Shown piece by piece: positions 17,492-26,858 of a DNA stretch of 64,000 nt (its first letter is position 1; every line of letters begins with the position of its first letter). Below the pieces are notes generated by a model, which was given only the letters and a program-made list of their open reading frames with translations, was not told the origin of the DNA and did not search any database. Both the position numbers and the translations under genes were made by a program. The stretch is from Janthinobacterium lividum. Its GTDB lineage: Bacteria > Pseudomonadota > Gammaproteobacteria > Burkholderiales > Burkholderiaceae_D. The stretch spans positions 62,001 to 126,000 of the forward strand of contig NZ_JAAOLY010000009.1 of assembly GCF_011601275.1 (NCBI RefSeq), in the 5' to 3' direction.

Positions 17492-18385
17492 TCAGTCGCA
17501 CTGCGGGGCGACGCGGTGGCGCCCGGCAATGGTGGCGAAATACAGGTCTTCCAGGTCGCCGATGGCTTCCTCGAAGCCATCGCCCGGGTCGTCGTCGCTG
17601 TAGACGTGGATCAGGGTGCGGCCCGACAGCAAACGCGTGGAAATGACGGCGTGGCGCTGCTGGAAGCTGGCCAGTTCTTTCTTGTCGACAAAGCGTGCCC
17701 AGATCTTGCAGCTGACTTCGTCGATCAGTTCCTGGGTCTTGCCGCACAGCAGCAAATGGCCCTTGTTGATGATGGCCATGTTGGCGCACAGGTCGGCCAC
17801 GTCGGACACGATGTGGGTCGACAGGATCACCGTCTTGTCTTCGCCTATGTCGGACAGCAAGTTGTGGAAGCGCACCCGCTCCTGCGGGTCGAGGCCGGCC
17901 GTCGGCTCGTCGACGATGATCAGTTTCGGGTCGCCCAGCAGCGCTTGCGCAATGCCGAAGCGCTGGCGCATGCCGCCGGAAAAGCCGCCCAGGCGTTGGT
18001 GGCGCACGTCGAACAGATTGGTTTGCTGCAACAGGCCATCGACGACTTCGCGCCGGCGCGCCCGCTGCGACAGTCCTTTCAACATGGCGAAGTGGTCGAG
18101 CAGCTCGTAAGCCGTCACTTTCGGGTACAGGCCGAAGTCTTGCGGCAGGTAGCCGAGCATGCGGCGGATCTCGTCCTTGTCGTCGAGTACGTCGTAGTCG
18201 CCGAAGAAGATGGAGCCGGAATCGCATTCCTGCAAGGTGGCCAGGGTGCGCATCAGGGTCGACTTGCCGGCGCCGTTCGGGCCCAGCAAGCCGAACATGC
18301 CCGGCGGTATCGTCAGCGAAACATTGTCCAGCGCCACTACGCCATTTGCGTAGGTCTTCGACAATTTGCGGATCTGCAATTCCAT
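17492..18385 (-). CDS. ABC transporter ATP-binding protein, partner of permease-peptidase
   Basis: A 297-residue ABC ATPase of the drug/Na+/antibiotic export type (CcmA/NatA-like). Walker A is [13 protein letters not shown] near residue 32, the Q-loop is [12 protein letters not shown], the signature [16 protein letters not shown], Walker [13 protein letters not shown] and the switch histidine in [12 protein letters not shown]-terminal extension of about 80 residues follows the nucleotide-binding domain. It lies 10 bp upstream of the permease-M1 fusion and should energise it. The gene is separated from the NatAB-like pair further upstream by a 170-bp gap with a hairpin, so it may have its own promoter. 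Confidence 0.93.
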   Translation of the reverse strand: MELQIRKLSKTYANGVVALDNVSLTIPPGMFGLLGPNGAGKSTLMRTLATLQECDSGSIFFGDYDVLDDKDEIRRMLGYLPQDFGLYPKVTAYELLDHFAMLKGLSQRARRREVVDGLLQQTNLFDVRHQRLGGFSGGMRQRFGIAQALLGDPKLIIVDEPTAGLDPQERVRFHNLLSDIGEDKTVILSTHIVSDVADLCANMAIINKGHLLLCGKTQELIDEVSCKIWARFVDKKELASFQQRHAVISTRLLSGRTLIHVYSDDDPGDGFEEAIGDLEDLYFATIAGRHRVAPQCD

Positions 18386-18514
18386 ACAACTCCTAACTCA
18401 TGCGTTGCTGCCCGATGCGACAGGGCTACTCTATGCTGGCATTGTATTGAATTTAAGACGTACTGGGCAGTTGCATGCGATACACGGCATTTTCGCGTGC
18501 CCAGAGTGCAGCCG

Positions 18515-18537
18515 GGCGGGGTGGATGGCACCCCGCC
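18515..18537 (-). other. hairpin downstream of the NatAB-like operon
   Basis: GGCGGGGTG and CACCCCGCC form a 9-bp GC-rich stem with a 5-base loop. It lies about 20 bp after the natB-like stop on the minus strand. No T run follows, so termination would be weak or factor-dependent. Confidence 0.4.
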
Positions 18538-18555
18538 GCAAGCGTGGTCGCAAGT

Positions 18556-19752
18556 TTAGTTACGGAACAACACTGATTCGCGGGTGAACCACCAGCGGCA
18601 CAGCATCAAGAGCGCGCCAGCGATCACCGTCGTCGAGGCCAGGATCACGCCGAACATGCGGTAATCCATGGTGCCCTTGACCAGTTCCTTCATGGCCAGC
18701 GACACATTCGTCAGCGGCACCATGGCCCATATCCAGTTCAGCTCGACGCCGGGCAGCATGGCCGCCACCGTGGGCAGGATGACGAACAGCATCAATGGCG
18801 TGATCATGCCGGCCGCTTCCTTGTAGCTTTTTGCGTAGATCGAGATCGACAGCAGCAGCGAGGCAAAGATGGCGGCCGTCGGCACCAGCATCAGGGTCAC
18901 CATGGCCAGGTCGGGCAAGCCGATGCTGCGCACCATCACGGCCATGTTGCCTTCGAGCGAACTGCCGAAGATGGCCAGCAGGGCGCCCATGCTGCCCACC
19001 ATCAGCACGGCCGAGGTCATGCCGACGGTAAACAGCACGAGGAACTTGGCCACCACGATGGCGCTGCGCGGCACGGGCGCCAGCAGCAGGGTTTCCAGGG
19101 TGCCCCGTTCCTTTTCGCCGGCGCCCAGGTCGATGGCCGGGTACATGGCCGCCGTCAGGCACACCATCAGCAGCAGGTAGGGCAGCATGCCGCCGACGAT
19201 GGCGCCCATCTGCTCGCGCTCGTTGGCCGTCGATTGCTTGTCGAGCACGATGGGGTGCAGGGCAAAGGCCAGCTGGGCCGGACTCAGGTTCAAGGCCGAC
19301 AGCGCGCTTTCGCGCAGGCTGGCGTTGTAGGCTTCGACGATCTCGCGCACCCGTTGCTGGGTCACGTCGACCGTGCTGGCGCTGTTGTAATGCAGGGTGA
19401 CCTTGGCTTGCTGCTGTTGCTTCAGCGCCTCTTCAAATTGCGGTGGAATGACGACGGCGAACTTGATCGTGTCGTCGCCGATGGCGCGGCGAATCTCTCC
19501 TTCGCTGGCCAGTGGCACTTCGCGCAGCTTGTGCTGCTGCGCAAAGCGCGCGCTCAATCCAGGCGAATGGTCCTTGCCGAACAGCGCGTAGCGCATTTCC
19601 GCCGTTTTCGCGTTCTTGAACATATTGCTTGAAATATAAGCGAAGCCGCCAAAGATCAGCGGCATGGCAAAGATGGGGATGAGGATGGTGAAGATCAGCG
19701 TCTTGCGGTCGCGCGTGAGTTCCAGCAACTCTTTCAGATAAATGGTCCACAT
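18556..19752 (-). CDS. ABC-2 type permease, NatB-like
   Basis: A 398-residue ABC-2 exporter permease. One N-terminal membrane segment (IFTILIPIFAMPLIFGGFAYI) is followed by a roughly 150-residue extracytoplasmic domain (with an EEALKQQQQAK stretch) and then five or six membrane segments; the cytoplasmic coupling motif appears as GAGEKERGTLETLLLAPV. This topology and motif are those of NatB and YhaP-type permeases that export Na+ or toxic compounds. The gene starts 3 bp after its ATPase partner ends, so translation is probably coupled. The substrate cannot be told from sequence. Confidence 0.9.
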   Translation of the reverse strand: MWTIYLKELLELTRDRKTLIFTILIPIFAMPLIFGGFAYISSNMFKNAKTAEMRYALFGKDHSPGLSARFAQQHKLREVPLASEGEIRRAIGDDTIKFAVVIPPQFEEALKQQQQAKVTLHYNSASTVDVTQQRVREIVEAYNASLRESALSALNLSPAQLAFALHPIVLDKQSTANEREQMGAIVGGMLPYLLLMVCLTAAMYPAIDLGAGEKERGTLETLLLAPVPRSAIVVAKFLVLFTVGMTSAVLMVGSMGALLAIFGSSLEGNMAVMVRSIGLPDLAMVTLMLVPTAAIFASLLLSISIYAKSYKEAAGMITPLMLFVILPTVAAMLPGVELNWIWAMVPLTNVSLAMKELVKGTMDYRMFGVILASTTVIAGALLMLCRWWFTRESVLFRN

Positions 19753-19755
19753 GGC

Positions 19756-20544
19756 TCAGGCTCCCTGGTTGATGACGCTGACAAAGGCGTCGTACAAGTC
19801 CGCGCTGCCGCCCAGGTGGCGCAGTTCGTTGACCGTGCCATTGAAGGCGGTGGTGCCGCGGTTGATGATGCAGACGCGGTCGCACAGCTTTTCCACTTCG
19901 TGCAGGTGGTGCGTGGAAAAGATCAGCGGCACGCGCAGCGCCTTGTAGCTGGCGATGAAGTCGAGCAGGATCTTGGCCGACATCACGTCCAAGCCCGTCG
20001 TCGGCTCGTCGAAGATCACCACTTGCGGCTCGTGAACGACGGTGCGGGCGATCGCGCACTTCTGTTTCATGCCCGTCGATAACTGATCGGCCCGCTTGCA
20101 GCCGTATTCTTCCATCTGCAGCAGGGAAAACAGCTCGTCGCAGCGGCGTTTCAGCTTGTCGGCCGGCATGCCATGCAGGCGGCCAAAGTATTCCACGTTC
20201 TCGCGTGCCGTCAAGCGGCCGTACAAGCCCGTTGAACCGGACAGGAAACCGATGCTCTGGCGCGCCACCAGCGGCTGGCGCAGGACATCGACGCCGTTGA
20301 CGAGGGCGCTGCCCGCATCCGCCTGCAAGGCCGTCGACAGCAGGCGCAGGGTGGTCGTCTTGCCGGCGCCATTCGGCCCCAGCAGGCCCAGCACTTCACC
20401 GGGGGCGCAGCTGAAACTGACGTCGCGCACGGCGTGGAACCAGCCCTCGTGTTCGCGCGGATCGCTGACGTGCACGCCCTTGCCCTTGTGGGGCGGCATG
20501 CGGAAACGTTTTGCCAGGTGCTTGACCTCTATCATGTGTTTCAT
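19756..20544 (-). CDS. ABC transporter ATP-binding protein, NatA-like
   Basis: A 262-residue ABC ATPase with Walker [19 protein letters not shown]-loop IGFLSGSTGLYGRL, signature LSTGMKQKCAIARTVV, Walker B VVIFDEPTTGLD and switch histidine in LIFSTHHLHEVE. It is of the NatA type and pairs with the NatB-like permease 3 bp downstream. The ATG at 20544 (MKHMIEVKHLAKRF) is preferred over a longer frame start at 20574; an ATG at 20535 is also possible. The N-terminal region has an insertion (PPHKGKGVHVSDPREHEGW) before the nucleotide-binding core, as seen in NatA proteins. It is divergent from the small gene at 20683. Confidence 0.9.
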   Translation of the reverse strand: MKHMIEVKHLAKRFRMPPHKGKGVHVSDPREHEGWFHAVRDVSFSCAPGEVLGLLGPNGAGKTTTLRLLSTALQADAGSALVNGVDVLRQPLVARQSIGFLSGSTGLYGRLTARENVEYFGRLHGMPADKLKRRCDELFSLLQMEEYGCKRADQLSTGMKQKCAIARTVVHEPQVVIFDEPTTGLDVMSAKILLDFIASYKALRVPLIFSTHHLHEVEKLCDRVCIINRGTTAFNGTVNELRHLGGSADLYDAFVSVINQGA

Positions 20545-20682
20545 CCATTCAACGGTGAACAACGAGAGTAGCATGCAAAAAATGTAACTTGCAAGGTGGA
20601 AATATCGTTTGGTCTATTGAAAAAAACAGCATCTTCATGCAAGCTGGCCCGGTGGGCGCCGCGGACGGCGCGGGAGAGCGTA

Positions 20683-21114
20683 ATGCAAACGATCGATCAG
20701 GCGATGCAGGACAAGGTACTGGCCGTGGCCCGCGCCGGCATGACCAGTGCCGAAGCCATCGGTTTCTTCCGCGTCAGCCTGGGGCTGTACTACCTGGCCG
20801 GCCTGATGACGGAGGAAACGCTCGATTTCAAAGAGATCGACGCGAAGTACAACCGTTTTATCTACCACTCGATAGGTGGCGGGCACAGCATCGCCAGCGT
20901 GCTGCAGTTCATGAGCGGCGAGAAAGTCTTGCGCGTGCTGCAATCGGAACGCTTTCGCGCCGCGTTTGCCCGGCACTGCCCGGACATTCCCGTCGACAGT
21001 ATTTCCTTCCTGATTTCACTGAATCTGGGCGTGGCGAAAAGCCTGTCCGGCCTGGACGCCGTCGGGCCCGTGGTGGACTGGATCGAGCAGGAAAAAGCGC
21101 GCACAAGTCAATAA
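20683..21114 (+). CDS. hypothetical protein
   Basis: I do not recognise this 143-residue protein. It is predicted soluble and largely helical, with no signal peptide. Notable stretches are TSAEAIGFFRVSLGLYYLAG, KYNRFIYHSIGGGHSIASVL and DSISFLISLNLGVAKSLSG. The ATG at 20683 is chosen because GGGAGAG lies six bases upstream; the longer frame start at 20596 adds a non-conserved-looking extension. It stands alone between the divergent NatAB-like operon and coq7, 85 bp before coq7. No function can be proposed. Confidence 0.65.
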   Translation: MQTIDQAMQDKVLAVARAGMTSAEAIGFFRVSLGLYYLAGLMTEETLDFKEIDAKYNRFIYHSIGGGHSIASVLQFMSGEKVLRVLQSERFRAAFARHCPDIPVDSISFLISLNLGVAKSLSGLDAVGPVVDWIEQEKARTSQ

Positions 21115-21199
21115 AGCCCCGATCCCCCTGCGCGCTGTGTGGGGACGGCTGGCTCTGATCGTCCTATAATTCATGTTTTCCCTGACATGAATAGCCACG

Positions 21200-21844
21200 A
21201 TGACCGCGAACCGCCATTTTGCCCCCCTGGATCGTTTGATTGTTGGCGCCGACAAGGCTTTGCGCGTCATGGCGGGCGTGGCCTCGGCCTCGCGCCCCAC
21301 GCCGGCCGCGCATGCGCCCGATGCGGAGCTGAGCCCGGCCGAACAGCGCCACAGCGCCGGCTTGATGCGTGTCAACCATGTGGGCGAAGTGTGCGCGCAA
21401 GCCCTGTACAACTCGCAGGCGCGCTATGCGCACAGCCCGGCCATTCGCGCCCAGTTCGACGAAGCGGGACGCGAAGAGGAAGACCATCTGGCCTGGACGG
21501 CGCAGCGCCTGACGGAGCTGGGCTCGCGTCTGAGCCTGCTCAATCCCCTGTGGTATGCGGGTTCGTTTGCGCTGGGCACCATTGCCGCACGCATGGGCGA
21601 CGGCCGCAGCCTGGGTTTTGTGGTGGAAACGGAACGCCAGGTGGAAGCGCACTTGGCCAGTCACCTGGAGGAGTTGCCGCCGCAGGACGCGAAATCGCGC
21701 GCCATTGTGAAACAGATGGCCATCGACGAAGTGGAACACGGCGCCGCCGCCCAGCGTTTGGGCGCCATCGATACCCCGGCGCCCGTTAAGGCGCTGATGG
21801 GGCTGATGGGTAAAGTGATGACGAAAACCGCTTACTACATCTGA
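21200..21844 (+). CDS. coq7: demethoxyubiquinone hydroxylase, Coq7 type
   Basis: This di-iron monooxygenase carries out the last ring hydroxylation of ubiquinone synthesis. The 214-residue protein shows the ferritin-like carboxylate pattern: Glu63 in [13 protein letters not shown], ExxH at 93-96 (REEEDHLAW), a glutamate in [11 protein letters not shown] and a final ExxH in [10 protein letters not shown]. It is membrane-associated rather than membrane-spanning. Betaproteobacteria often use Coq7 in place of the flavin enzyme UbiF. The N-terminal extension is normal. A REPIN-type repeat follows the stop and reaches the stop codon of the convergent osmC-type gene. Confidence 0.95.
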   Translation: MTANRHFAPLDRLIVGADKALRVMAGVASASRPTPAAHAPDAELSPAEQRHSAGLMRVNHVGEVCAQALYNSQARYAHSPAIRAQFDEAGREEEDHLAWTAQRLTELGSRLSLLNPLWYAGSFALGTIAARMGDGRSLGFVVETERQVEAHLASHLEELPPQDAKSRAIVKQMAIDEVEHGAAAQRLGAIDTPAPVKALMGLMGKVMTKTAYYI

Positions 21845-21852
21845 CAGGTCGG

Positions 21853-21950
21853 GTAGGTCGGATTAGGCCGCAGGCCGTAATCCGACAACATTTGTTGGCG
21901 CTACCGGTGTCGTCGGATTAGCGGGGCCTTGCCCCGCTAATCCGATCTAC
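21853..21950. repeat. REPIN-like pair of inverted REP palindromes (copy 1)
   Basis: Two palindromic units in opposite orientation: GTAGGTCGGATTA...TAATCCGACA at 21853-21887, and a unit at 21913-21945 with a perfect 15-bp stem (TCGGATTAGCGGGGC) and 3-base loop, ending GATCTAC. The spacer begins CAACATTTGTTGG, itself palindromic. Related copies lie at 34756-34849 and 63487-63614. The last bases overlap the stop codon of the minus-strand osmC-type gene. The structure may also end transcription from both sides. Confidence 0.85.
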
Positions 21951-22369
21951 TCCTCGATAATTTCGAAGGAGTGCGTAATTTCCGCCGTTTTCGCGAGCAT
22001 GATCGACGCCGAGCAATACTTGTCATGCGACAAGGCCACGGCCCGTTCCACGGCCGTCGGTTTCAGGGCCTTGCCCCGCACGGTGAAGTGGAAGTGGATC
22101 TTGGTAAATACTTTCGGATCGGTGTCGGCACGATCGGCCTTCAGGGTCACTTCGCAGCCACTGACGGCTTCGCGTCCCCGTTTCAGGATCAGCACCACGT
22201 CATAGGCGGTGCAGCCGCCCGTACCCAGCAAGACCATTTCCATGGGGCGTGGCGCCAGGTTGTGGCCGCCGCCATCGGGCGCGCCATCCATGGTCACCAG
22301 GTGGCCGGAACCGGTTTCTGCCCGAAAACTCATGCCCGACGGGCCATTCCAGCTGACTTTGCATTCCAT
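21947..22369 (-). CDS. OsmC/Ohr-family protein
   Basis: A 140-residue OsmC-fold protein. Members are thiol peroxidases that reduce organic hydroperoxides, or less characterised YhfA-type proteins. The two redox cysteines are visible: LLGTGGCTAYDVVLIL and HDKYCSASIML. The wording GGHNLAPRPMEMVLLGTGGC fits the YhfA subgroup better than Ohr. The ATG at 22369 is chosen because GGAGAG lies in the right place upstream; the frame is open further but that extension is unlikely. It is divergent from rplM. The stop codon overlaps a REPIN-like repeat. Confidence 0.9.
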   Translation of the reverse strand: MECKVSWNGPSGMSFRAETGSGHLVTMDGAPDGGGHNLAPRPMEMVLLGTGGCTAYDVVLILKRGREAVSGCEVTLKADRADTDPKVFTKIHFHFTVRGKALKPTAVERAVALSHDKYCSASIMLAKTAEITHSFEIIEE

Positions 22370-22463
22370 CGTACTCTCCGAAAATTGTAAGCGTTTTGTA
22401 TTGTAATAGAGGAATGCCCATCCATGTGCCGCCCGCCGGCCCGCAGCCGGCCTCGATTGCGGC

Positions 22464-22493
22464 TTGACGCGGCAAGGCAAAGCCGCTTATACT
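22464..22493 (+). promoter_or_regulatory. sigma-70 promoter of rplM-rpsI
   Basis: TTGACG and TATACT are 18 bp apart, upstream of rplM. The mRNA would start near 22500, leaving a leader of about 95 bases before the ATG, long enough for ribosomal-protein feedback control, although I could not fold a known L13 leader with confidence. Confidence 0.65.
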
Positions 22494-22594
22494 TGTCGGC
22501 TTTCCGTTCGCTCAGGAAAAGTAAATAAGGCAGAGTCCGCACGGCAGCATCGGCGGAACCACCATTTGAGCGTGTAATCTATTAGGAAGTCAAC

Positions 22595-23023
22595 ATGAAA
22601 ACATTTTCCGCTAAAGGACATGAAGTCCAGCGCGATTGGTTCGTGGTTGACGCGACGGACAAAGTCCTCGGACGTGTTGCCAGCGAAGTGGCACTCCGAC
22701 TGCGCGGCAAACACAAACCAGAATTTACTCCTCACGTCGATACCGGCGACTTTATCGTCGTCATCAACGCAGGCAAACTGCGTGTGACCGGTACCAAAGC
22801 TACTGAGAAAATTTACTACCGTCACTCTGGCTATCCAGGCGGCATCTACGAAACCAACTTCCAGAAAATGCAACAGCGTTTTCCAGGTCGCGCGCTTGAG
22901 AAAGCGGTCAAGGGCATGCTGCCTAAAGGCCCACTCGGCTACGCAATGATCAAGAAGCTGAAAGTGTACGCGGAAGGTTCCCATCCGCACGCTGCTCAGC
23001 AACCTAAAGCACTTGTTCTCTAA
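22595..23023 (+). CDS. rplM: 50S ribosomal protein L13
   Basis: Large-subunit ribosomal protein L13 (142 residues), an early assembly protein of the 50S subunit. The sequence is canonical: [53 protein letters not shown] and the end [21 protein letters not shown] precedes the ATG. It is the first gene of the classic rplM-rpsI operon and lies 9 bp before rpsI. Codon use is less GC-skewed than the neighbours, as expected for a highly expressed gene. Confidence 0.99.
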   Translation: MKTFSAKGHEVQRDWFVVDATDKVLGRVASEVALRLRGKHKPEFTPHVDTGDFIVVINAGKLRVTGTKATEKIYYRHSGYPGGIYETNFQKMQQRFPGRALEKAVKGMLPKGPLGYAMIKKLKVYAEGSHPHAAQQPKALVL

Positions 23024-23032
23024 GGAACTGAC

Positions 23033-23425
23033 ATGATCGGTAATTACAATTATGGAACCGGCCGTCGCAAAAGTGCAGTGGCTCGGGTTTTTATCAAAGT
23101 TGGCACAGGCTTGATCGTTGTTAACGGCAAACCAGCAAACGAATACTTTTCGCGCGAAACGGGTCTGATGGTCATCCGTCAACCACTGGAACTGACCGGC
23201 AATGTCGAGCGTTTCGACATCAAAGTCAACGTCCATGGCGGCGGTGAGTCGGGCCAGGCTGGTGCAGTTCGTCACGGCATCACCCGCGCTCTGATCGACT
23301 ACGATGCAGCGTTGAAACCGGAACTGGCTAAAGCCGGCTTCGTGACCCGCGATGCACGTGAAGTCGAGCGTAAAAAAGTTGGTCTGCGCAAAGCACGTCG
23401 CGCAAAGCAATTCTCGAAGCGTTAA
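23033..23425 (+). CDS. rpsI: 30S ribosomal protein S9
   Basis: Small-subunit protein S9 (130 residues), whose C-terminal tail reaches the P-site tRNA. The start [19 protein letters not shown], the middle [19 protein letters not shown] and the ending [11 protein letters not shown] are all canonical. It is 9 bp downstream of rplM with its own AAGGA, so the two are co-transcribed and balanced. Two consecutive hairpins after the stop end the operon. Confidence 0.99.
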   Translation: MIGNYNYGTGRRKSAVARVFIKVGTGLIVVNGKPANEYFSRETGLMVIRQPLELTGNVERFDIKVNVHGGGESGQAGAVRHGITRALIDYDAALKPELAKAGFVTRDAREVERKKVGLRKARRAKQFSKR

Positions 23426-23437
23426 TTTCTACGCTAC

Positions 23438-23494
23438 AGCACCTTTCGGGGTGCTGGTCGAAAAGCCGCTGGACTTCGGTCCCGCGGCTTTTTT
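23438..23494 (+). terminator. double hairpin terminator of rplM-rpsI
   Basis: A first stem (CAGCACC/GGTGCTG, 23438-23456) is followed by a second (AAAAGCCGC/GCGGCTTTT, with an inner UUCG-type loop ACTTCGGT) that ends in six T. The second is a standard intrinsic terminator. Confidence 0.9.
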
Positions 23495-23595
23495 GCATTT
23501 CAGCGTGACTCTGCGTTGCGCTGTAAAATACGCGGAAAACCCCTATGGGTAGCGTTTCCCCTCATCTTTATGCAATCTATACACAAGGAAAGAAC

Positions 23596-24633
23596 ATGAT
23601 CAAAGTTGGCATCGTCGGCGGCACTGGATACACGGGCGTGGAGTTGCTGCGCTTGCTCGCTACCCATCCAGATGTCGAGTTGACGGCGATTACCTCGCGC
23701 AAGGAAGATGGCTTGCCCGTTGCTGACATGTATCCTTCCCTGCGCGGCCATGTCAAACTGGCGTTTTCCTCGCCGGACAAGGCGAATCTGGAGCAGTGCG
23801 ACGTGGTCTTCTTTGCCACCCCGCATGGTGTTGCCATGGCGCAAGCACCGGCCTTGCTGGCCGCCGGCGTGAAAGTCATCGACCTGGCCGCCGACTTCCG
23901 CCTGAAAGACCAGGCCAAGTTCGAGCAGTGGTACAAGATTCCCCACACGGCCCCTGAATTGATCGAGCAAGCCGTGTACGGTTTGCCGGAACTGAATCGC
24001 GCAGACATCAAGCAAGCCAAGCTGATCGCCAATCCCGGTTGCTACCCGACCACCATGCAGCTGGGCTTTTACCCGCTGCTGAAAGCGAGCCTAGTCAACG
24101 CGGGCGGCTTGATCGCCGACTGCAAATCGGGCGTGTCCGGCGCCGGCCGCAAGGCGGAAATCGGCATCCTGTTCTCGGAAAGCAGTGATAGTTTCAAGGC
24201 CTACGGCGTGGCCGGCCACCGCCACCTGCCGGAAACGACGGCGCAACTGCAGCGTTTCACGGACGAGAAAGTGGCGCTGACCTTCACGCCGCACCTGGTG
24301 CCGATGATCCGCGGCATGCATTCGACCCTGTACGCGCAGCTGAATAAGGATGTCAGCAATGACGAATTGCAAGCCTTGTTCGAAGAACAATACAAGGGCG
24401 AGCCTTTCGTCGACGTGATGCCATTCGGCTCGCACCCGGAAACCCGCTCCACGCGCGGCTCGAACATGCTGCGCCTGGCCTTGCACCGTCCGGAAGGCGG
24501 CAATACCGTCATCGTGCTGGTGGTGCAGGACAATCTGGTCAAGGGTGCGTCGGGCCAGGCCGTGCAGTGCATGAACTTGATGTTTGGCTTGAAAGAAACG
24601 GCCGGTTTGCAACACATCGCCCTGCTGCCGTAA
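23596..24633 (+). CDS. argC: N-acetyl-gamma-glutamyl-phosphate reductase
   Basis: ArgC makes N-acetylglutamate semialdehyde in the third step of arginine synthesis, using NADPH. The 345-residue protein shows the dinucleotide loop [18 protein letters not shown] at residues 4-21, the catalytic Cys149 in [13 protein letters not shown], and the GVSGAGR loop. Length matches the type 1 enzymes. AAGGAAAGAAC precedes the ATG at 23596; the open frame reaches back to 23545 but without a start signal. It lies between the ribosomal operon terminator and a bactofilin gene, the usual order in this group. Confidence 0.96.
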   Translation: MIKVGIVGGTGYTGVELLRLLATHPDVELTAITSRKEDGLPVADMYPSLRGHVKLAFSSPDKANLEQCDVVFFATPHGVAMAQAPALLAAGVKVIDLAADFRLKDQAKFEQWYKIPHTAPELIEQAVYGLPELNRADIKQAKLIANPGCYPTTMQLGFYPLLKASLVNAGGLIADCKSGVSGAGRKAEIGILFSESSDSFKAYGVAGHRHLPETTAQLQRFTDEKVALTFTPHLVPMIRGMHSTLYAQLNKDVSNDELQALFEEQYKGEPFVDVMPFGSHPETRSTRGSNMLRLALHRPEGGNTVIVLVVQDNLVKGASGQAVQCMNLMFGLKETAGLQHIALLP

Positions 24634-24723
24634 TTATCGGCGCAGGTGCTTGCGCGGGTCCGGCGCCTTTTTGCCGGACCTGTGATAAATTGGACTGCCA
24701 CCTACCCCGACAGGATGACGTTC

Positions 24724-25113
24724 ATGTTCGAGCGCAACGCGAAAAACCCCATCGACACTTTGATCGGCGCTTCCACGCGGATCGAGGGTGACTTGCTGTT
24801 TTGCGGCGGCTTGCGCATCGACGGCCATGTGCGCGGCAATGTCACGGGCGAGCCGGGCGAGCCCACGTATGTGGTGCTGGGCGAGGCGGGCCGCATCGAT
24901 GGCGAAGTGCGTTGCTCGAGCCTGGTTGTCAGCGGCGAGATCAATGGCCCCGTGTATGTGTCCGAAATGCTTGAAATCCAGCCAAAAGCCCGCATTGTAG
25001 GAGAGGTCTATTACAAGGTGCTGGAAATGCACAGCGGCGCATTGGTGCAAGGCAAGCTCAGCCGGCACGACAGCGCCGACCCCGTGCTGCACCTGGCCGT
25101 ATCGGAAATGTGA
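24724..25113 (+). CDS. bactofilin (polymer-forming cytoskeletal protein)
   Basis: Bactofilins assemble without nucleotide into filaments that help to position cell-wall enzymes, stalks or motility proteins. This 129-residue protein is mostly one right-handed beta-helix domain, seen as repeated short strands each ending in glycine (FCGGLRIDGHVRGNV, YVVLGEAGRIDGEVRCSSLVVSGEINGPV, ARIVGEVYYKVLEM). Short N- and C-terminal tails flank it. The ATG at 24724 is preferred; an ATG at 24715 is possible. It sits 90 bp after argC and 98 bp before erpA. Its partner peptidase is often nearby; the M23 peptidase at 26859 is a candidate by proximity only. Confidence 0.93.
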   Translation: MFERNAKNPIDTLIGASTRIEGDLLFCGGLRIDGHVRGNVTGEPGEPTYVVLGEAGRIDGEVRCSSLVVSGEINGPVYVSEMLEIQPKARIVGEVYYKVLEMHSGALVQGKLSRHDSADPVLHLAVSEM

Positions 25114-25211
25114 GCAGGAACAACACCGTCCAGCCGCATCAGCGGCGGCCGCAGCGCGACTTGCGCCAACAGTCTATAATGACTTAATGTTTTCTAGTAG
25201 GAGTGCCTGAT

Positions 25212-25574
25212 ATGAATGCCGTCGCTGAAATGCAAGATGTGATCCCTTCCCCTATTATCTTTACCGATAGCGCCGCTGAAAAAGTCGCGCAACTGATCGA
25301 AGAAGAAGGCAATCCCGACCTGAAATTGCGCGTCTTCGTGCAAGGCGGCGGCTGCTCCGGTTTCCAGTATGGCTTCACCTTCGACGAAATCGTCAACGAA
25401 GATGACACCACCATGGTCAAGAACGGCGTCCAGCTGTTGATCGATTCCATGAGCTACCAGTACCTGGTCGGCGCGGAAATCGACTACAAGGATGACCTGG
25501 AAGGCGCGCAGTTCGTGATCAAGAATCCGACAGCAACGTCGACCTGTGGTTGCGGTTCGTCTTTCTCCGTTTAA
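25212..25574 (+). CDS. erpA: iron-sulfur cluster insertion protein ErpA
   Basis: An A-type carrier that delivers Fe-S clusters to target proteins, including isoprenoid-synthesis enzymes. The three ligand cysteines are present: Cys48 in [13 protein letters not shown] and Cys112 and Cys114 in [11 protein letters not shown]. The 120-residue length is typical. AGGAG is placed correctly for the ATG at 25212; a GTG at 25203 is in frame but lies inside the Shine-Dalgarno. A strong bidirectional terminator separates it from the converging anmK. Confidence 0.96.
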   Translation: MNAVAEMQDVIPSPIIFTDSAAEKVAQLIEEEGNPDLKLRVFVQGGGCSGFQYGFTFDEIVNEDDTTMVKNGVQLLIDSMSYQYLVGAEIDYKDDLEGAQFVIKNPTATSTCGCGSSFSV

Positions 25575-25596
25575 GTACTAAACTGGGCAAGTAAGA

Positions 25597-25630
25597 AAAT
25601 AGCGGATCTTCGATCCGCTATTTGTGTTTC
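25597..25630. terminator. bidirectional terminator between erpA and anmK
   Basis: AAATAGCGGATC and its complement form a perfect 12-bp stem around TTC. T-rich sequence (TTTGTGTTT) follows on the plus strand, and the minus strand continues into TTTTCTTAC. It lies between two converging genes. Confidence 0.85.
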
Positions 25631-25639
25631 TGCGCCCGC

Positions 25640-26734
25640 TTAGCTCGGATACAAGGCGCCCAGTACCCTCAGCCCCTGCGCGCCCGTCACGGCCGGCAAG
25701 TTGCCCGGCTTGCGCTGTGTAAAACGCCAGGCTAGCCACGCAAAGGCCAGCGCCTCGACCTGGCTGGGCGCCACGCCCAGCGCTTCTGTCGATTCTACCG
25801 CCATCCCCGGCAATGCACGGGCCAGCGCCGTCATCAGGCTGGCGTTCTGCGCGCCGCCGCCACACACGTACACGGTTTCCGCCTGCGCCCCATCGCGCGC
25901 GATGGCGTGCGCCAGGCTGGCAGCCGTCAGCTGGGTCAAGGTCGCCTGCACGTCGGCGGGCAGGGCGGCCGGATAATTGGTCAGCTTGGCGCTCAACCAG
26001 TCGGCATGGAACAGGTCGCGGCCCGTGCTTTTCGGTGCCGGCAAGTCAAAATACGGTTCATTGAGCAAGTCTGCCAGCAAGGCGGGGATGACCTGGCCCG
26101 TGGCGGCCCAGCCGCCGTTGGCGTCGTAGGGCTGGCCCAGGTGCTGCAAGACCCAGCCATCCATCAATGCATTGCCGGGGCCCGTGTCGTAGCCTGTCAC
26201 CGCGCCGTCCGCGTGCAACACGCTGATATTGCTGATGCCGCCGATATTGGCCAGCACGCGCGTGTGGCCGGGCAGATTGAAAATGGCCTGGTGGAAGGCG
26301 GGCACCAGTGGCGCGCCCTGGCCGCCTGCCGCCACGTCGCGGCTGCGCAAGTCGGCGATGACGTCGATGCCCGTCAGTTCGGCCAGCAGGGCAGGGTTGT
26401 TCAACTGGCGTGTAAAACCCAGCTCGGGGCGGTGGCGGATGGTCTGGCCATGCGCGCCGATGGCGGTGACGGCGTCCGGGCCGATGCCCGCGTTGCTCAG
26501 GAGCTGGGCGACGCAGTCGGCGTAATGGCGCACGAGCTGATTTGCCGCCAGCGCCTCGCGTTCGATTTCATTCTGGCCGGCACTTTGTAACGCCATCAGG
26601 TCGTCGCGCAGGCTGGCAGGAAAGGGAATGTAGGCATCACCCAGGCTGCGCGTGCCGCCATCGTCGGAAAAGTCGACCAACGCGCCGTCAACGCCATCGA
26701 GGCTGGTGCCAGACATCAGACCGATATACAGCAT
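25640..26734 (-). CDS. anmK: anhydro-N-acetylmuramic acid kinase
   Basis: AnmK opens the 1,6-anhydro ring of recycled muramic acid and phosphorylates it, feeding murein sugars back into metabolism. The 364-residue protein starts [16 protein letters not shown], the family signature, and shows [26 protein letters not shown] and [12 protein letters not shown], all typical of this ASKHA-fold kinase. AAGGAAAA precedes the ATG at 26734. It follows an M23 murein peptidase gene on the same strand but a terminator lies between them. Pairing with a murein hydrolase fits a cell-wall recycling theme. Confidence 0.96.
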   Translation of the reverse strand: MLYIGLMSGTSLDGVDGALVDFSDDGGTRSLGDAYIPFPASLRDDLMALQSAGQNEIEREALAANQLVRHYADCVAQLLSNAGIGPDAVTAIGAHGQTIRHRPELGFTRQLNNPALLAELTGIDVIADLRSRDVAAGGQGAPLVPAFHQAIFNLPGHTRVLANIGGISNISVLHADGAVTGYDTGPGNALMDGWVLQHLGQPYDANGGWAATGQVIPALLADLLNEPYFDLPAPKSTGRDLFHADWLSAKLTNYPAALPADVQATLTQLTAASLAHAIARDGAQAETVYVCGGGAQNASLMTALARALPGMAVESTEALGVAPSQVEALAFAWLAWRFTQRKPGNLPAVTGAQGLRVLGALYPS

Positions 26735-26799
26735 GGGGTTTTCCTTGAGTGGGTAAGTGATGTTGTGCATTGTGCCGCATTTTCCTGTGCACATAAAAC

Positions 26800-26833
26800 A
26801 AAGGCACCGGCCATCTGCATGGGCGGTGCCTTT
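26800..26833 (-). terminator. terminator of the M23 peptidase gene
   Basis: On the minus strand AAAGGCACCG and CGGTGCCTTT pair over 10 bp, with an inner CCAT/ATGG extension after one mismatch. TTTGTTTTAT follows. It lies 26 bp after the peptidase stop and upstream of anmK. Confidence 0.85.
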
Positions 26834-26858
26834 ATATATTGCCCGAAGGCAGTGTTGC

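Noticed and set aside
14062-17646. 1194-codon open frame on the plus strand
   Set aside because: It is the antisense of the permease-peptidase gene. Its product is rich in His, Gln, Arg and Val with no domain pattern, as expected for the reverse frame of a GC-rich gene.
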